From assembly GCF_000282595.1 (NCBI RefSeq), contig NZ_AKIZ01000016.1, positions 558,001 to 622,000 on the forward strand: 64,000 nt of DNA, in the 5' to 3' direction. The number at the start of each line of letters is the position of its first letter. Within the stretch, counting starts at the first letter, position 1. This DNA is from Phyllobacterium sp. YR531. Its GTDB lineage: Bacteria > Pseudomonadota > Alphaproteobacteria > Rhizobiales > Rhizobiaceae. This document shows, piece after piece, positions 7,796 to 18,153 of the stretch. The translations under genes were made by a program, and so were the position numbers. The notes under the pieces were generated by a model. That model did no database searches and was not told the origin of the DNA. It saw nothing but the letters and a program-made list of their open reading frames with translations.

Positions 7796-9979
7796 CTAAG
7801 CCGCTCGTTCCTTGGCACGGCGTGGCAAGTGCGCCACGACGTTTTCGATCATGCGCATACCAGCATTATGTCCCAGTGTCATGATGGATTCCGGATGGAA
7901 CTGTACCGCTGCAACAGGTTCGTGCTTATGCTCGAACGCCATGATAACACCATCCTCTGTCTCCGCTGTGACAACGAACTCATCCGGCAGTCGCACAGGA
8001 TCTGCAAAGATTGAATGATAGCGACCAACCGTTACTTCCTTGGGCAATCCTGAAAAAATCTTACCATGCTTGGTAATGCGGATACGCGATGGCTTTCCAT
8101 GCATCGGCACGTGAAGTTGCCTTAAACTGCCACCATATGCCTCCGCCAGAGCTTGCAGCCCAAGACACACGCCAAAGATCGGCAGATTGCGCGCACGTGC
8201 TTTCTTGATTGTCGCCTTGCAGTCGAAATCTGTCGGCGTACCCGGTCCAGGTGACAAAACAACAAGATCAGGTTTGATGCGGTCAAATATTTCTTCGGGA
8301 ACCGGCGTTCTGACGGTGGTAACAATAGCGCCGGTCTGGCGGAAGTAATTCGCCAATGTGTGCACAAACGAATCCTCGTGATCCACGAGCAGAATTTGCA
8401 GGCCTTCGCCCACCCGCGCGACAGCACGCTCTTCCGGAATGACATTGCTCTTGTGTGCATCGCGCACAGCCGCAATCATCGCCGATGCTTTCAGCTCTGT
8501 CTCAGCTTCTTCTTCTTCAGGGACTGAATCGTAAAGCAGCGTGGCACCAGCACGTACTTGTGCGATGCCGTCTTTGATGCGGATGGTGCGGAGTGTCAGG
8601 CCGGTATTCATATCACCATTGAAGTTGACCATGCCGATGGCACCACCGTACCATGCACGCGGGCTGCGCTCATTTTCTTCTATGAAGCGCATAGCCCATA
8701 GCTTAGGCGCTCCGGTAACAGTTACCGCCCACGCATGGGAAAGGAAGCCGTCAAATGCGTCCATATCTTCACGCAGGCGGCCTTCAATGTGATCGACCGT
8801 ATGAATCAGGCGCGAATACATCTCGATCTGACGGCGGCCAATAACGCGGACGGAGCCCGGTTCGCAGACACGGCTTTTATCATTTCGATCCACGTCCGAG
8901 CACATGGTGAGCTCAGATTCGTCTTTCTTTGAGTTCAGAAGTTTGATGATCTGCTCGGCGTCGGCAATGGCATCTTCACCGCGCTTAATCGTTCCGGAAA
9001 TCGGGCAAGTTTCGATACGGCGCCCAACCACACGAACAAACATTTCCGGCGAAGCGCCGACAAGATACTCATTGTCACCAAGATTGATGTAGAACGAGTA
9101 AGGCGATGGATTGATCGCTTTCAGCCTGCGTGAAATTACCGAAGGCTTTGTTTCGCAGCGCTCGTAAAAAGTCTGTCCCGGAACAACCTCGAACAGATCA
9201 CCACGCATAAAGCTCTCTTTGGCTTTCTTGACGAGTTCCGCATAGACGCCTGGATTATGATCACCCCTTCCCGGAATGACGTCGGTGGGTTGAAACGGCT
9301 TCTTCGCCGTATCACGTGACAAACCCTCTGTTGACTTGCCCTCATAGGCATAATCGTAACGGTCAAGCCAAGCTTTGGCCGCATGATGATCGACTACGAG
9401 AATTTCATCCGGCAGGTAAAGCACGATATCCCGCTGATCATCCGGCCGCTTGAGCTTGTACTCGATAGGGTCGAACTGGAAAGCGAGATCATAGCCAAAA
9501 GCGCCATAAAGCCCGAGGTTTGCATCATCTTCACTAAAGAACAGCGCAACGATGCCACGGAGAACAGTAAATACTGAGGGAATGCGCGAGCGCTCTTCCT
9601 CAGTGAATGCCCGTGTTGGCAATGCAATTTCGAGTTCAAGCTTCGTAACGCTGGCGGCATTGATTGTAACTTCATCAAGTTTGCCGACCGCATGCTTGAT
9701 TGGAAGCAGCAAGACTTCACCACGCTTGTTCAGCGCTTCGATAGTCATATGTCGGCCATTTGAGGTAATTACGACTGGAGGATCGATAATGGCCGTATCC
9801 CAGCGCGTATAGCGGCCGGGATACTCATAATTAGATGAAAAGACCGCACCGCGACGTTCATCCAGTGCGTCGACATAACTGTCGATAGCGCTCGCATAAG
9901 CGGTTGCCACTCGCGAACGGGAAATTGTTACTCCGCCCTTGGTATCAAATATTTCCACGTCGCCCTCAATTCTATGCAT
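7796..9979 (-). CDS. trpE(G): Anthranilate synthase, fused TrpE-TrpG
   Basis: This 727-residue fusion converts chorismate and glutamine to anthranilate, the first step of tryptophan synthesis. The TrpE part (to about residue 510) has SPEMFVRV, the PISGTIKRG segment and an [16 protein letters not shown] block. The TrpG part follows with [35 protein letters not shown] (nucleophile Cys) and AVQFHPES (His and Glu), completing the amidotransferase triad. The fusion is typical of Rhizobiales. A TTG at 10030 would extend the frame into the attenuator T tract. AAGGA eight bases before the ATG at 9979 marks the real start. A trpL leader and terminator upstream indicate tryptophan attenuation. Confidence 0.96.
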   Translation of the reverse strand: MHRIEGDVEIFDTKGGVTISRSRVATAYASAIDSYVDALDERRGAVFSSNYEYPGRYTRWDTAIIDPPVVITSNGRHMTIEALNKRGEVLLLPIKHAVGKLDEVTINAASVTKLELEIALPTRAFTEEERSRIPSVFTVLRGIVALFFSEDDANLGLYGAFGYDLAFQFDPIEYKLKRPDDQRDIVLYLPDEILVVDHHAAKAWLDRYDYAYEGKSTEGLSRDTAKKPFQPTDVIPGRGDHNPGVYAELVKKAKESFMRGDLFEVVPGQTFYERCETKPSVISRRLKAINPSPYSFYINLGDNEYLVGASPEMFVRVVGRRIETCPISGTIKRGEDAIADAEQIIKLLNSKKDESELTMCSDVDRNDKSRVCEPGSVRVIGRRQIEMYSRLIHTVDHIEGRLREDMDAFDGFLSHAWAVTVTGAPKLWAMRFIEENERSPRAWYGGAIGMVNFNGDMNTGLTLRTIRIKDGIAQVRAGATLLYDSVPEEEEAETELKASAMIAAVRDAHKSNVIPEERAVARVGEGLQILLVDHEDSFVHTLANYFRQTGAIVTTVRTPVPEEIFDRIKPDLVVLSPGPGTPTDFDCKATIKKARARNLPIFGVCLGLQALAEAYGGSLRQLHVPMHGKPSRIRITKHGKIFSGLPKEVTVGRYHSIFADPVRLPDEFVVTAETEDGVIMAFEHKHEPVAAVQFHPESIMTLGHNAGMRMIENVVAHLPRRAKERAA

Positions 9980-10023
9980 CGTCAAATCCTTTGTTGCATC
10001 TGGCTTTTCGGGCTTATGGCGGT

Positions 10024-10059
10024 CAAACAAAAAGGCCGCCCGGAAAACCCGTTGCGGCC
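10024..10059 (-). terminator. trp attenuator terminator
   Basis: GGCCGC pairs with GCGGCC around an inner CGG/CCG stem, and TTTTTGTTTG follows on the minus strand. This strong intrinsic terminator lies between the trp leader peptide and trpE(G). Confidence 0.88.
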
Positions 10060-10098
10060 CTGTCCTTTTTCACAAACATGCAAAAGGCTGCGTGGCCG

Positions 10099-10146
10099 CT
10101 AAAAGCGAGCCCACCACCAGCCAGTTGAGAGAATGCGTGTGTTCAT
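10099..10146 (-). CDS. trpL: trp leader peptide with three consecutive Trp codons
   Basis: The 15-residue ORF MNTRILSTGWWWARF lies 119 bases before trpE(G). Three consecutive TGG codons near its end would stall a ribosome when charged tRNA-Trp is scarce and so prevent formation of the terminator at 10024-10059. An in-frame ATG two codons upstream (10152) would give two extra residues. No Shine-Dalgarno sequence is visible, and the predicted transcription start falls at or next to these ATGs, so translation may be leaderless. In Sinorhizobium the equivalent leader also yields a released small RNA and an active peptide; whether that holds here is unknown. Confidence 0.88.
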   Translation of the reverse strand: MNTRILSTGWWWARF

Positions 10147-10148
10147 GG

Positions 10149-10183
10149 CCATGATTGTTAGCGTTACATTGCAACGCTTGCAA
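10149..10183 (-). promoter_or_regulatory. Predicted trpL promoter
   Basis: On the minus strand TTGCAA (10183-10178) and CTAACA (10161-10156) are separated by 16 bases. The expected start point is about 10149-10150, essentially on the leader ATG. A second TTGCAA overlaps the spacer. Confidence 0.5.
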
Positions 10184-10211
10184 CAGCAAAAATTGCATGT
10201 TCGACAAAGGT

Positions 10212-11891
10212 CTAAAACAGCCCCTCAATCAGACCTTCTTGGTTGAGGTGTATTCGTTCTGCGGAAGGCGATTTGGGCAGACCTGGCATGGTCATGATTT
10301 CACCGCAGATCGCCACCACGAAACCCGCCCCTGCCGAAAGCCTCACCTCGCGAACATGAACGACATGGTTGACCGGCGCACCACGCAAATCAGGATTTGT
10401 CGAGAAGGAATACTGTGTCTTGGCCATACAAACAGGCAAATGACCGTAACCGGCTTCCTCCCAGCGTCTCAACTGATCGCGAACACTCGCATCGGCATCC
10501 GCTTCCGCCCCCCGATATATCCGCTTTACGACTGTTTCGATCTTGTCGAACAGTGAAAGCTCATCTTCATACAGTGGTGCGAATTGTGCTGAACCGCTTT
10601 CTGCCAGTGCCGCAACTTTGTGAGCCAGTTCTTCGATACCAGCCGAGCCTTGCGCCCAGTGCTTGCAAAGGACTGCTTCCGCCCCATGGGTAGCAACGAA
10701 CGCTTTAACTGTTTCTATTTCCGCCTCGGTATCTGCAGTGAAGTGATTGATGGCCACAATTACCGGCACACCGAACTGGCGAACATTCTCCATATGCCGT
10801 CCAAGATTGGCACATCCGGCTTTGACCGCCGCAACATTCTCCTGACCCAGATTGGCCTTCGCAACACCGCCATGCATTTTCATCGCCCGAACGGTAGCAA
10901 CAATAACTGCAGCAGCCGGCTTCAGACCTGCTTTGCGGCATTTGATATCAAAGAACTTCTCAGCGCCCAAATCCGCCCCGAAACCTGCTTCCGTCACCAC
11001 AAAATCCGCCAGCTTGAGCGCCGTCGTCGTGGCAACAACCGAGTTGCAGCCATGAGCAATATTCGCAAAAGGCCCGCCATGCACGAAGGCGGGATTGTTC
11101 TCCAGCGTTTGCACCAGATTGGGCTGTATCGCGTCTTTCAGCAAAACAGCCATTGCCTTGTCTGCTTTAAGGTCCCGGGCATAGACGGGGCTGCGATCAA
11201 AACGATATCCGATGATAATATCGCCAAGGCGCTTCTCGAGATCTGCAAGGTCCACGGCGAGACAAAGGATCGCCATTACCTCCGATGCGACTGTGATATC
11301 AAAACCGGATTCGCGGGGAAAACCATTGGCTACACCTCCCAGCGCTGACGCAATACCGCGCAAAGCGCGATCATTCATGTCCATCACACGCCGCCAGGTG
11401 ATGCGGCGCGTATCGAGATTAAGCTCGTTACCCCAATAAACATGGTTATCGATCATCGCCGCGAGGAGATTGTGCGCCGAAGTTATAGCGTGAAAGTCGC
11501 CAGTAAAATGCAGGTTGATATCCTCCATCGGTATAACCTGCGCATAGCCACCGCCAGCGGCGCCGCCCTTTGTCCCGAAACATGGACCGAGCGAAGCTTC
11601 GCGAATACAGACTATTGCTTTTTTGCCTATACGATTGAGACCATCGCCGAGGCCAACAGTCGTTGTCGTCTTGCCTTCACCAGCGGGCGTTGGGCTAACA
11701 GCCGTGACCAGAATGAGTTTACCGTTCTTGGCATCTTTCTTGGAGCGAATGAATTCGGCTGAAAGCTTAGCCTTGTCATGACCGTAGGGCACAAGGTGCT
11801 CCGGCGGAATGCCGATACTTGCACCAATTTCGATGACGGGCTTTTTGGAAGCGGAGCGGGCAATCTCGATATCGGATTTTACGGTAGCCAT
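10212..11891 (-). CDS. fhs: Formate-tetrahydrofolate ligase
   Basis: Fhs (559 residues, normal length) joins formate to tetrahydrofolate with ATP, feeding 10-formyl-THF into purine and formyl-methionine synthesis. Visible features are the ATP-binding loop [17 protein letters not shown] near residue 67, a glycine-rich [27 protein letters not shown] segment interrupted by no insertion, and [15 protein letters not shown] near the C terminus. It is cytoplasmic. It stands alone between the divergent-side trp leader and the putA 3' end. No riboswitch is evident in the 87-base upstream gap. Confidence 0.96.
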   Translation of the reverse strand: MATVKSDIEIARSASKKPVIEIGASIGIPPEHLVPYGHDKAKLSAEFIRSKKDAKNGKLILVTAVSPTPAGEGKTTTTVGLGDGLNRIGKKAIVCIREASLGPCFGTKGGAAGGGYAQVIPMEDINLHFTGDFHAITSAHNLLAAMIDNHVYWGNELNLDTRRITWRRVMDMNDRALRGIASALGGVANGFPRESGFDITVASEVMAILCLAVDLADLEKRLGDIIIGYRFDRSPVYARDLKADKAMAVLLKDAIQPNLVQTLENNPAFVHGGPFANIAHGCNSVVATTTALKLADFVVTEAGFGADLGAEKFFDIKCRKAGLKPAAAVIVATVRAMKMHGGVAKANLGQENVAAVKAGCANLGRHMENVRQFGVPVIVAINHFTADTEAEIETVKAFVATHGAEAVLCKHWAQGSAGIEELAHKVAALAESGSAQFAPLYEDELSLFDKIETVVKRIYRGAEADADASVRDQLRRWEEAGYGHLPVCMAKTQYSFSTNPDLRGAPVNHVVHVREVRLSAGAGFVVAICGEIMTMPGLPKSPSAERIHLNQEGLIEGLF

Positions 11892-11978
11892 TGACGTTTC
11901 CCCAATGTTTTAAGAACGTCAAATAGCATCCTGTAACCGAAATGGGGATAGGGTGAACGTCCCTATCCCCAAATGGCT

Positions 11979-14900
11979 CTATTCACCCATGGCAATCAGG
12001 CTGGCATTTCCACCAGCGGCAGCTGTATTGATGGAAACGACCTGCTCCAGCGCAAACCGCGTCAGATAGGATGGACCGCCAGCCTTTGGACCAGTGCCGG
12101 AAAGACCTGAACCGCCGAACGGCTGGGTGCCAACAACAGCCCCGATTGTATTCCTGTTAACATAAACATTGCCGATATCGAGCCTGTCTATAACTTTTGT
12201 AACCGTCGCTTCGATACGCGTATGAAGCCCGAAAGTCAGGCCATAACCCGTCGATGCAATCTGATCGAGCACTTTGTCCAGATCTTTGGCCTTCCAGCGT
12301 ACGACATGCAAAACCGGCCCAAAAACTTCGCGTTCCAAAGCTTCAGCCTTATCTAACTCGACAATGTGAGGTGCGAAGAATAATCCCCCGGTAGGCGCGC
12401 TGCCAGCAAAACGGACTTTTTGAGTTTTGCGCATGGCTTCTATATGGTCTCGAAGCATATTGCGCTGATCCCGGTCGATAATCGGGCCAATATCCGTCGA
12501 CGCCAAGGCAGGATCACCGAGTACCAATTCCTTTGCGGCACCCTCGATCATCTCGAGCATGTTATCGGCGACGTCTTCCTGCAAATAGAGAATACGCAAG
12601 GCCGAACAACGCTGCCCAGCGGAGCGGAAAGCAGACATGACAACATCATCCGCAACTTGTTCCGACAGAGCCGTCGCATCAACAATCATCGCATTGAGAC
12701 CGCCAGTTTCAGCGATTAAGGGAACGATTGGACCCTTCTTCGAGGCGAGTGTGCGATTGATTGCCCAAGCCGTATCTGTAGAGCCCGTAAAAGCGACACC
12801 TGCAATATCCGCATGAGACGTTAGTGCCGCACCCACAGAACCATCGCCCGGCACGAATAGCACTGCATCTTTCGGAACGCCCGCTTCATGCAGGATACGG
12901 ACAGCCTCATAGGCGATCAGCGGTGTTTGTTCGGCTGGCTTCGCAAGAACGGTGTTACCGGCTGCAAGCGCTGCCGTGACCTGGCCCAAGAAAATTGCCA
13001 AGGGGAAATTCCATGGACTAATGCAGACGAAAGCGCCGCGCCCACGGTGGCGAAGCTTGTTATCTTCGCCTGTTGGCCCCGGCATTGCCTTGTCAGTTGC
13101 AAACTGGCGACGTGCTTCGGCGGCATAGTACCGGCAAAAATCCACGGCTTCGCGGATTTCCGCAATACCGTCATCAATTGTCTTGCCTGCTTCGCGAGAC
13201 AGAAGATCAAGTAGTTGATCTCGATTATCTTCGAGCAGATCAGCAGCTTTCTCCAACGCCTTTGCCCGCGTTTCTACCGGGACTCGGGACCATGAGACAA
13301 AACCTTTGCGTGCAATACCAACAGCCTTTGCCGCCTCTTCGGCGGTTGCAAAAACAACTGAGCCAACAGTTGCACCATTTACCGGCGAGAGGACATCCTG
13401 AGTTTTTCCGGATGATTTGCCATCGATAAGCGGTAGTGCCCTGACGGTTTTCGAAGCCTTCGCAATGCCCGACAAAAGTCCCGCAAGTGCTTTTCTGTCG
13501 CCAAGTTCAACACCGGCAGAATTGCTGCGCTTGCCGTAAAGCTTCAATGGCAAGGGAATATTCGGATGGCGATAGCCCTTGCCGTCATTCAGCTTTTCCG
13601 CCGGACGAACAAGCAGATCGGCAATCGGCACATTGCTGTCACCAACCACGGAAACGAATGAAGAATTGGCACCGTTTTCAAGAAGACGACGTACCAGATA
13701 CGCCAGCAGATCACGATAACCGCCAACGGGCGCGTAAATCCGACAAGCAATTTTGTCATTTTTCTCGGTGATCTGTTTGTAGAGGCTTTCGCCCATACCG
13801 TGGAGACGCTGAAACTCAAAACCAGTCTTGTCATCTCCGGCCATTTCCAGAATCATAGCGACAGTCAGCGCATTATGCGTTGCAAACTGCGGGAAAATCC
13901 GCGGTCGCGCATCCAGCATGCGCTTTGCACACGCCATGTAAGAGGCGTCAGTTGCAGGCTTGCGCGTAAATACGGGGTAGTCGGCGAGACCACGTTCCTG
14001 TGCACGCTTCACCTCCGTATCCCAGTATGCACCTTTCACCAGCCGCACCATCATCTTGCGATTGTGCCGCGCAGCAAGGTTGTCGATATGATCGATCACT
14101 TCAAGGGCGCGCTTCTGATAGGCCTGAATAGCGAGACCAAATCCATCCCATCCGTTCAGCGAAGGATCCGCAAAAACCCGGTCGATTACATCCAATGAAA
14201 GCTCCAGCCGATCCGCTTCTTCGGCATCGACTGTAAAATTCAGGTCATAGGATTTTGCTTTTTGTGCAAGAGCAAGAAGATCCGGCACAAGTTCAGCCAT
14301 TACCTGATCATGATGTGTCGCGAGATAACGCGGGTGAAGTGCGGACAACTTCACCGAAATTCCCATACGATCAGGTAGTTTCTTGTTACCGGTGGCACGG
14401 CCAATTGCGTCAATCGCATCAGAATAGGATTTGAAGTAACCTTGTGCATCCTTGCGCGTCCGGGCACCCTCGCCCAACATATCAAAAGAGTGGCGATATC
14501 CTTTAGCTTCGTTCGTGCCAGCGCGTTTCAAGGCGTCCTTGATGGTTTCACCCAGTACAAAGTGATGACCGAGATAACGCATCGCCTGCTTTGTGGCCGT
14601 GCGTACTGTTGGCAGCCCGATACGCTTGACCAGCGATGACAGTACGCCCTCCGGTGTTTCACCGGGCTTGATAACTTTTGCAGAAAGACCGAGCGCCCAA
14701 GCAGAAGCAGAAACAAACCATGTGTCTCCGCTCGGCTCATGCTCGGACCAATGGCCCTGTTTGAGCTTGTCTTCGATCAGCTTGTCCTGAGTGGCAGCGT
14801 CAGGCACGCGCAAAAGCGCTTCTGCCAGCACCATCAAAGCAAGACCTTCACGCGTTGAAAGCCCATACTCGCGAAGGAAATCCTCCACGCCACCAATACC

Positions 14901-15068
14901 GCTAGCTTCCTTGCGTATTGTGGCAATATACTTGCTGGCACGCTCATCGATGCGCCGATTTACCGGTTCGGAAAGAGCTATAGTTTGCAACAAATCAGCG
15001 ACCAATTGCTGATCATCAACAGCATATGGAGCAGAAAAATCTTGAGTAGATGGCGAACGGTTGGTCAT
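11979..15068 (-). CDS. putA: Bifunctional proline dehydrogenase / P5C dehydrogenase PutA
   Basis: PutA oxidises proline to glutamate in two channelled steps. The 1029-residue protein is the short form. It has an N-terminal arm, a FAD-binding proline dehydrogenase barrel (about residues 180-480, with RMGISVKLSALHPRY and RLVKGAYWD), then an aldehyde dehydrogenase domain (about 520-1010, with AFTGSTDTAWAIN, general-base AETGG and catalytic Cys in SAGQRCSALR). It ends shortly after that domain, lacking the extra C-terminal domain of the roughly 1200-residue forms. No N-terminal ribbon-helix-helix DNA-binding domain is seen, so it is not expected to repress itself. Control probably comes from the divergent Lrp-type gene. 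Confidence 0.96.
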   Translation of the reverse strand: MTNRSPSTQDFSAPYAVDDQQLVADLLQTIALSEPVNRRIDERASKYIATIRKEASGIGGVEDFLREYGLSTREGLALMVLAEALLRVPDAATQDKLIEDKLKQGHWSEHEPSGDTWFVSASAWALGLSAKVIKPGETPEGVLSSLVKRIGLPTVRTATKQAMRYLGHHFVLGETIKDALKRAGTNEAKGYRHSFDMLGEGARTRKDAQGYFKSYSDAIDAIGRATGNKKLPDRMGISVKLSALHPRYLATHHDQVMAELVPDLLALAQKAKSYDLNFTVDAEEADRLELSLDVIDRVFADPSLNGWDGFGLAIQAYQKRALEVIDHIDNLAARHNRKMMVRLVKGAYWDTEVKRAQERGLADYPVFTRKPATDASYMACAKRMLDARPRIFPQFATHNALTVAMILEMAGDDKTGFEFQRLHGMGESLYKQITEKNDKIACRIYAPVGGYRDLLAYLVRRLLENGANSSFVSVVGDSNVPIADLLVRPAEKLNDGKGYRHPNIPLPLKLYGKRSNSAGVELGDRKALAGLLSGIAKASKTVRALPLIDGKSSGKTQDVLSPVNGATVGSVVFATAEEAAKAVGIARKGFVSWSRVPVETRAKALEKAADLLEDNRDQLLDLLSREAGKTIDDGIAEIREAVDFCRYYAAEARRQFATDKAMPGPTGEDNKLRHRGRGAFVCISPWNFPLAIFLGQVTAALAAGNTVLAKPAEQTPLIAYEAVRILHEAGVPKDAVLFVPGDGSVGAALTSHADIAGVAFTGSTDTAWAINRTLASKKGPIVPLIAETGGLNAMIVDATALSEQVADDVVMSAFRSAGQRCSALRILYLQEDVADNMLEMIEGAAKELVLGDPALASTDIGPIIDRDQRNMLRDHIEAMRKTQKVRFAGSAPTGGLFFAPHIVELDKAEALEREVFGPVLHVVRWKAKDLDKVLDQIASTGYGLTFGLHTRIEATVTKVIDRLDIGNVYVNRNTIGAVVGTQPFGGSGLSGTGPKAGGPSYLTRFALEQVVSINTAAAGGNASLIAMGE

Positions 15069-15178
15069 CGGGCTTTCCCTTATTGATTTTTCCCATATAA
15101 TCTATTCGACATGGTTATTCTCACCAATGAAAACAGCTTAAGCAGAGTAAAAAACTAAAAATGGGGAACTATTTAGAG

Positions 15179-15640
15179 ATGAAAAATTTGGACAGTCTCG
15201 ATCGCAGGATTCTGCGCGAGCTGCAAAAGGATGGAAGGCTATCCAATACCGAATTATCAGAACGTATCAGCCTTTCGCAGACGGCCACAACCGAACGGGT
15301 GAAGCGACTTTCCCGTGACGGCTACATCCTTGGATATACAGCAAAATTGTCGCCCAAAAAGCTTGATCGCGCAATGCTTGTCTTTGTTGAAATCAAACTG
15401 GATCGCACTACACCTGACGTCTTTGCCACTTTTGCAGCAGCCACCCGCAGAAACCCGGATGTCATGGAATGCCATATGGTGGCTGGCGGCTTCGATTATC
15501 TGATCAAGGCCCGCGTTGCAGACATGGAGCACTATCGACGCTTCCTGTCAGATGCTCTGCTTTCACTACCGGGCGTGCGTGAAACCCATACCTATGCGGT
15601 CATGGAAGAGGTCAAAGAAACATCGGCCCTACCAGTTTGA
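15179..15640 (+). CDS. putR: Lrp/AsnC-type regulator, probable putA activator
   Basis: The 153-residue protein has an N-terminal winged helix-turn-helix (about residues 5-50, LDSLDRRILRELQKDGRLSN then LSQTATTERVKRL) and a C-terminal ligand-binding RAM domain. It is transcribed away from putA with a 110-base shared upstream region. That is the arrangement of PutR in Agrobacterium and Rhizobium, which activates putA in response to proline. An in-frame ATG at 15161 adds six residues. The ATG at 15179 was preferred because it puts the usual LDxxDRxIL motif at the N terminus, though neither start has a strong ribosome-binding site. Confidence 0.85.
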   Translation: MKNLDSLDRRILRELQKDGRLSNTELSERISLSQTATTERVKRLSRDGYILGYTAKLSPKKLDRAMLVFVEIKLDRTTPDVFATFAAATRRNPDVMECHMVAGGFDYLIKARVADMEHYRRFLSDALLSLPGVRETHTYAVMEEVKETSALPV

Positions 15641-15671
15641 TGCGCGCAACCTCTGGTGCATCTGTTCCCTG

Positions 15672-15698
15672 AAAAGAAAAAGCGGGTCACTGACCCGC
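15672..15698 (-). terminator. Terminator of the five-gene AAA operon
   Basis: GCGGGT and ACCCGC pair around a five-base loop, and the minus strand continues TTTTTCTTTTC. It lies 19 bases past the last gene of the operon and also sits 42 bases after putR on the plus strand. Confidence 0.8.
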
Positions 15699-15716
15699 CT
15701 CTGTTTGGCTCGCAGA

Positions 15717-16856
15717 CTATTGCTGCAGAACCTGTTTGATATCGATCAGATTTGACCGCACGCGCAGAATATAAAAGCCCATCGTCGTCAAATGGTTTGG
15801 CAAAAGCCATCCACCTTCGCTGCCATTTGCGATAATCCAAGGCTGTATGGCGAGAGCAGAGCGCAATTGCCCATCCATGCCATCCCATAGTGGAGCAAGG
15901 TGTTTCTCGTCCAGCACCTGCTTGAAATCGACCTGCGCAGCGTTCATCAGACCATAATATGCATAGAGCTGACCGTAGGCGAACCAAAAACGGTCATCAG
16001 CACGTGTGTCGAACCAGCCATTATTATGGTTCTCCGAGCGATCCTTGAGAATCGCAGAAGTTGCGCCAATATCGTTGGCGATACGATCAATGAACTGGAT
16101 CAAATTATCAGCGCGCGCGTCGAAAATTGCATTGCAGTTTTCCAGCTTGCTGTTGAAAGTCCGCAGGTCGTTGACAGCCGAGCGATAGTAACTTGGCGTA
16201 GGTGTCTTGGGTCCAAACGGATTAAGCCCGAAATACCAGGCATCTTCGGTGAACTGCAAATTGCCACGGGCCTTTTGCAAGTCGCCATCAATCTGCGAAG
16301 TACCGCGAACACGCCCAAGTGTATCGACAAGTTCGATACCGGTACGGCGAACAGCAGAATTAATACCGCGCTGGAATGAAGCCTTATTGTCGAGAAATGG
16401 TGTTCTGTCCCAATCCATACCGAATAATCCGAGCTTGTAGAGCAGCATCGAGGAAATCCAGGCATTCTGATTGACGTTGAAATCCGTCAGATCCGCTGTG
16501 ACCGTAACGATAGCCGAGCGGGCACAGGTTTTTGGCACATTCGTGCCTGCTGCGGCAGCTGTTGCCGGAGCAGCAAGCGGCTCGCCGGCTGGAGCGGTCT
16601 GGCTCTTGAAATTATAGGACGCAACATAATCCGGATTAAAGTTGGTCCAGGTCTGCGTATTGTAGAAGAAGTAACCGTAGAGACCCAGCCAGAGGATGAG
16701 CGCAAGGCCGAGCACAATCTTTAGAATGAAGCCTCGTTGCGTATACCAACTGCCCGCCCACATGAATGGCCAAAGGAGAATGCCCACAACGAACCCGATA
16801 CCGCGTCCGATATAGGTGAAAATCCGGCTGAAGAAGTTGATCACGGGATCGAGCAT
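15717..16856 (-). CDS. DUF2333-type membrane protein
   Basis: The 379-residue protein resembles the uncharacterised DUF2333 family. A hydrophobic region near the N terminus (about residues 12-75, with IGFVVGILLWPFMWAGSW and ILKIVLGLALILWLGLYGYFF) gives two membrane segments. The remaining roughly 300 residues, including a low-complexity APAGEPLAAPATAAAAG linker, are probably periplasmic. AAGGA seven bases before the ATG at 16856 decides the start. The longer frame to 16883 overlaps the upstream gene. It is the last gene of a five-gene operon with a AAA ATPase and may be its membrane partner, but no function is known to me. Confidence 0.75.
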   Translation of the reverse strand: MLDPVINFFSRIFTYIGRGIGFVVGILLWPFMWAGSWYTQRGFILKIVLGLALILWLGLYGYFFYNTQTWTNFNPDYVASYNFKSQTAPAGEPLAAPATAAAAGTNVPKTCARSAIVTVTADLTDFNVNQNAWISSMLLYKLGLFGMDWDRTPFLDNKASFQRGINSAVRRTGIELVDTLGRVRGTSQIDGDLQKARGNLQFTEDAWYFGLNPFGPKTPTPSYYRSAVNDLRTFNSKLENCNAIFDARADNLIQFIDRIANDIGATSAILKDRSENHNNGWFDTRADDRFWFAYGQLYAYYGLMNAAQVDFKQVLDEKHLAPLWDGMDGQLRSALAIQPWIIANGSEGGWLLPNHLTTMGFYILRVRSNLIDIKQVLQQ

Positions 16857-16866
16857 TCGGTTTCCT

Positions 16867-18153
16867 TCACTGGTCAAGTCCATAGAGCCGCTTTCGCAGC
16901 CCTTCCTTGTCTTTCAAATAGGTTGTTTTGAGAATATCAACAACATGTTCCTGATAAGGAAGGCTCCAGCGCTGGTAATCAGCATAGAAACCCGGCTTGT
17001 TGAACACATAACGGGACATAAAATCCCAAGGCACAAAGTCGCTGATCAGTTGATTGACCAGCCAGGCATCGGGATGTCGTGGCAGTGCACGAACAACGAG
17101 AAACCGTCGCGACGGATCAATCTCGGACATATTTAATTGCCCGGTCTGTCCAATCTCTCGCTTGACGCTATTGAGGAACGGCCATGTTCCGTCATGGTTG
17201 ATAAGGCTGGCATTGGCGTGAATCCAGGTCTGCAACCAAATGCGGTCGATATTTTTCAGATCACGCTCTGGTTCCAATGTCTGGATCAACTGGCGAATAA
17301 TCATCTCGCCCCGGTTTTCCAGATAACCTGATTGCTCGATCCATGATGCGCGCGGTAATTCAATGCGCGAGGTTGTGCTCAGAAACTGAAAAACCTGCTC
17401 TGCATCCTTGATCGAGATGTAATTGACCTGCCAGGGACGTGAGCGCCGAAAACCCGGCACTGACGGGTCGCCGATAACTGTTGTCGTATTGTCATCAACA
17501 AAGATATAGACGCCACCGAAATGACTGGTCCAGAAGGCACTGTGCCGGAATAGAACCTTATCTGGAACCAGCGAATTCTCACGAATGTCGCCGGTCACTT
17601 TGGCAAGCTCGACCATACGCTCCAGCATAGCATTATCACGCCATGCATCCGGTTCATTTTTAAGACGATCAGATAGTAGCCTCAGCTCCGCGGCCTGCCC
17701 CATGACATTCTGCGCCGAAAGCACACGAAACTCGACCTGATTGATCGAAAGCAAATCCTCAATATCAGACACGACCGAGACTGAATCCTCGATCTCCCCA
17801 TAAAGCACGTCCTTGATTGTCAGCGCATTGATTGCCCGGGCATTGCTCGAAAAAAACTCATACATCAACTGGGATGTATTGGAGAATTGCGTATGAACGA
17901 CCGGCAGGCCGGCTTGCGACGGCGTCAGGATGATGAACCGCCTGTTGACGCCATTCGGGTCGAGATAGCTCGGGTCTTTCAGTTCTTCAGCGATCTGCGG
18001 CGAAAAACCCGTTCTGTCTATGTCGAATTCTGCCAGCTTCGTGGCAGCAAAACCGAAAGATTGCAGCGCCTTGTTGTACCGCTCGATAAGATGCGGCTGG
18101 TCAACTTTCAGCAACCGGCCATAGATGAGGTCGTTTTGATAGAGCAGTTCCAT
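16867..18153 (-). CDS. Uncharacterised protein of the AAA operon
   Basis: I do not recognise a family. The 428-residue product lacks a signal peptide and clear membrane helices and has mixed alpha/beta composition, with aromatic-rich C-terminal segments (DAWLVNQLISDFVPWDFM, KPGFYADYQRWSLPYQEH). Translation is coupled to the ATPase gene: the ATPase stop and this start share TGATG at 18153. A GTG start at 18165 is possible but would overlap the ATPase further. The gene ends ten bases before the DUF2333 gene. It was probably conserved because it acts with the ATPase, but that is inference from gene order only. Confidence 0.7.
   Translation of the reverse strand: MELLYQNDLIYGRLLKVDQPHLIERYNKALQSFGFAATKLAEFDIDRTGFSPQIAEELKDPSYLDPNGVNRRFIILTPSQAGLPVVHTQFSNTSQLMYEFFSSNARAINALTIKDVLYGEIEDSVSVVSDIEDLLSINQVEFRVLSAQNVMGQAAELRLLSDRLKNEPDAWRDNAMLERMVELAKVTGDIRENSLVPDKVLFRHSAFWTSHFGGVYIFVDDNTTTVIGDPSVPGFRRSRPWQVNYISIKDAEQVFQFLSTTSRIELPRASWIEQSGYLENRGEMIIRQLIQTLEPERDLKNIDRIWLQTWIHANASLINHDGTWPFLNSVKREIGQTGQLNMSEIDPSRRFLVVRALPRHPDAWLVNQLISDFVPWDFMSRYVFNKPGFYADYQRWSLPYQEHVVDILKTTYLKDKEGLRKRLYGLDQ

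Noticed and set aside
9980-10030. A longer trpE(G) beginning at the TTG at 10030.
   Set aside because: That start lies in the T tract of the attenuator terminator. The ATG at 9979 has AAGGA at the right distance.
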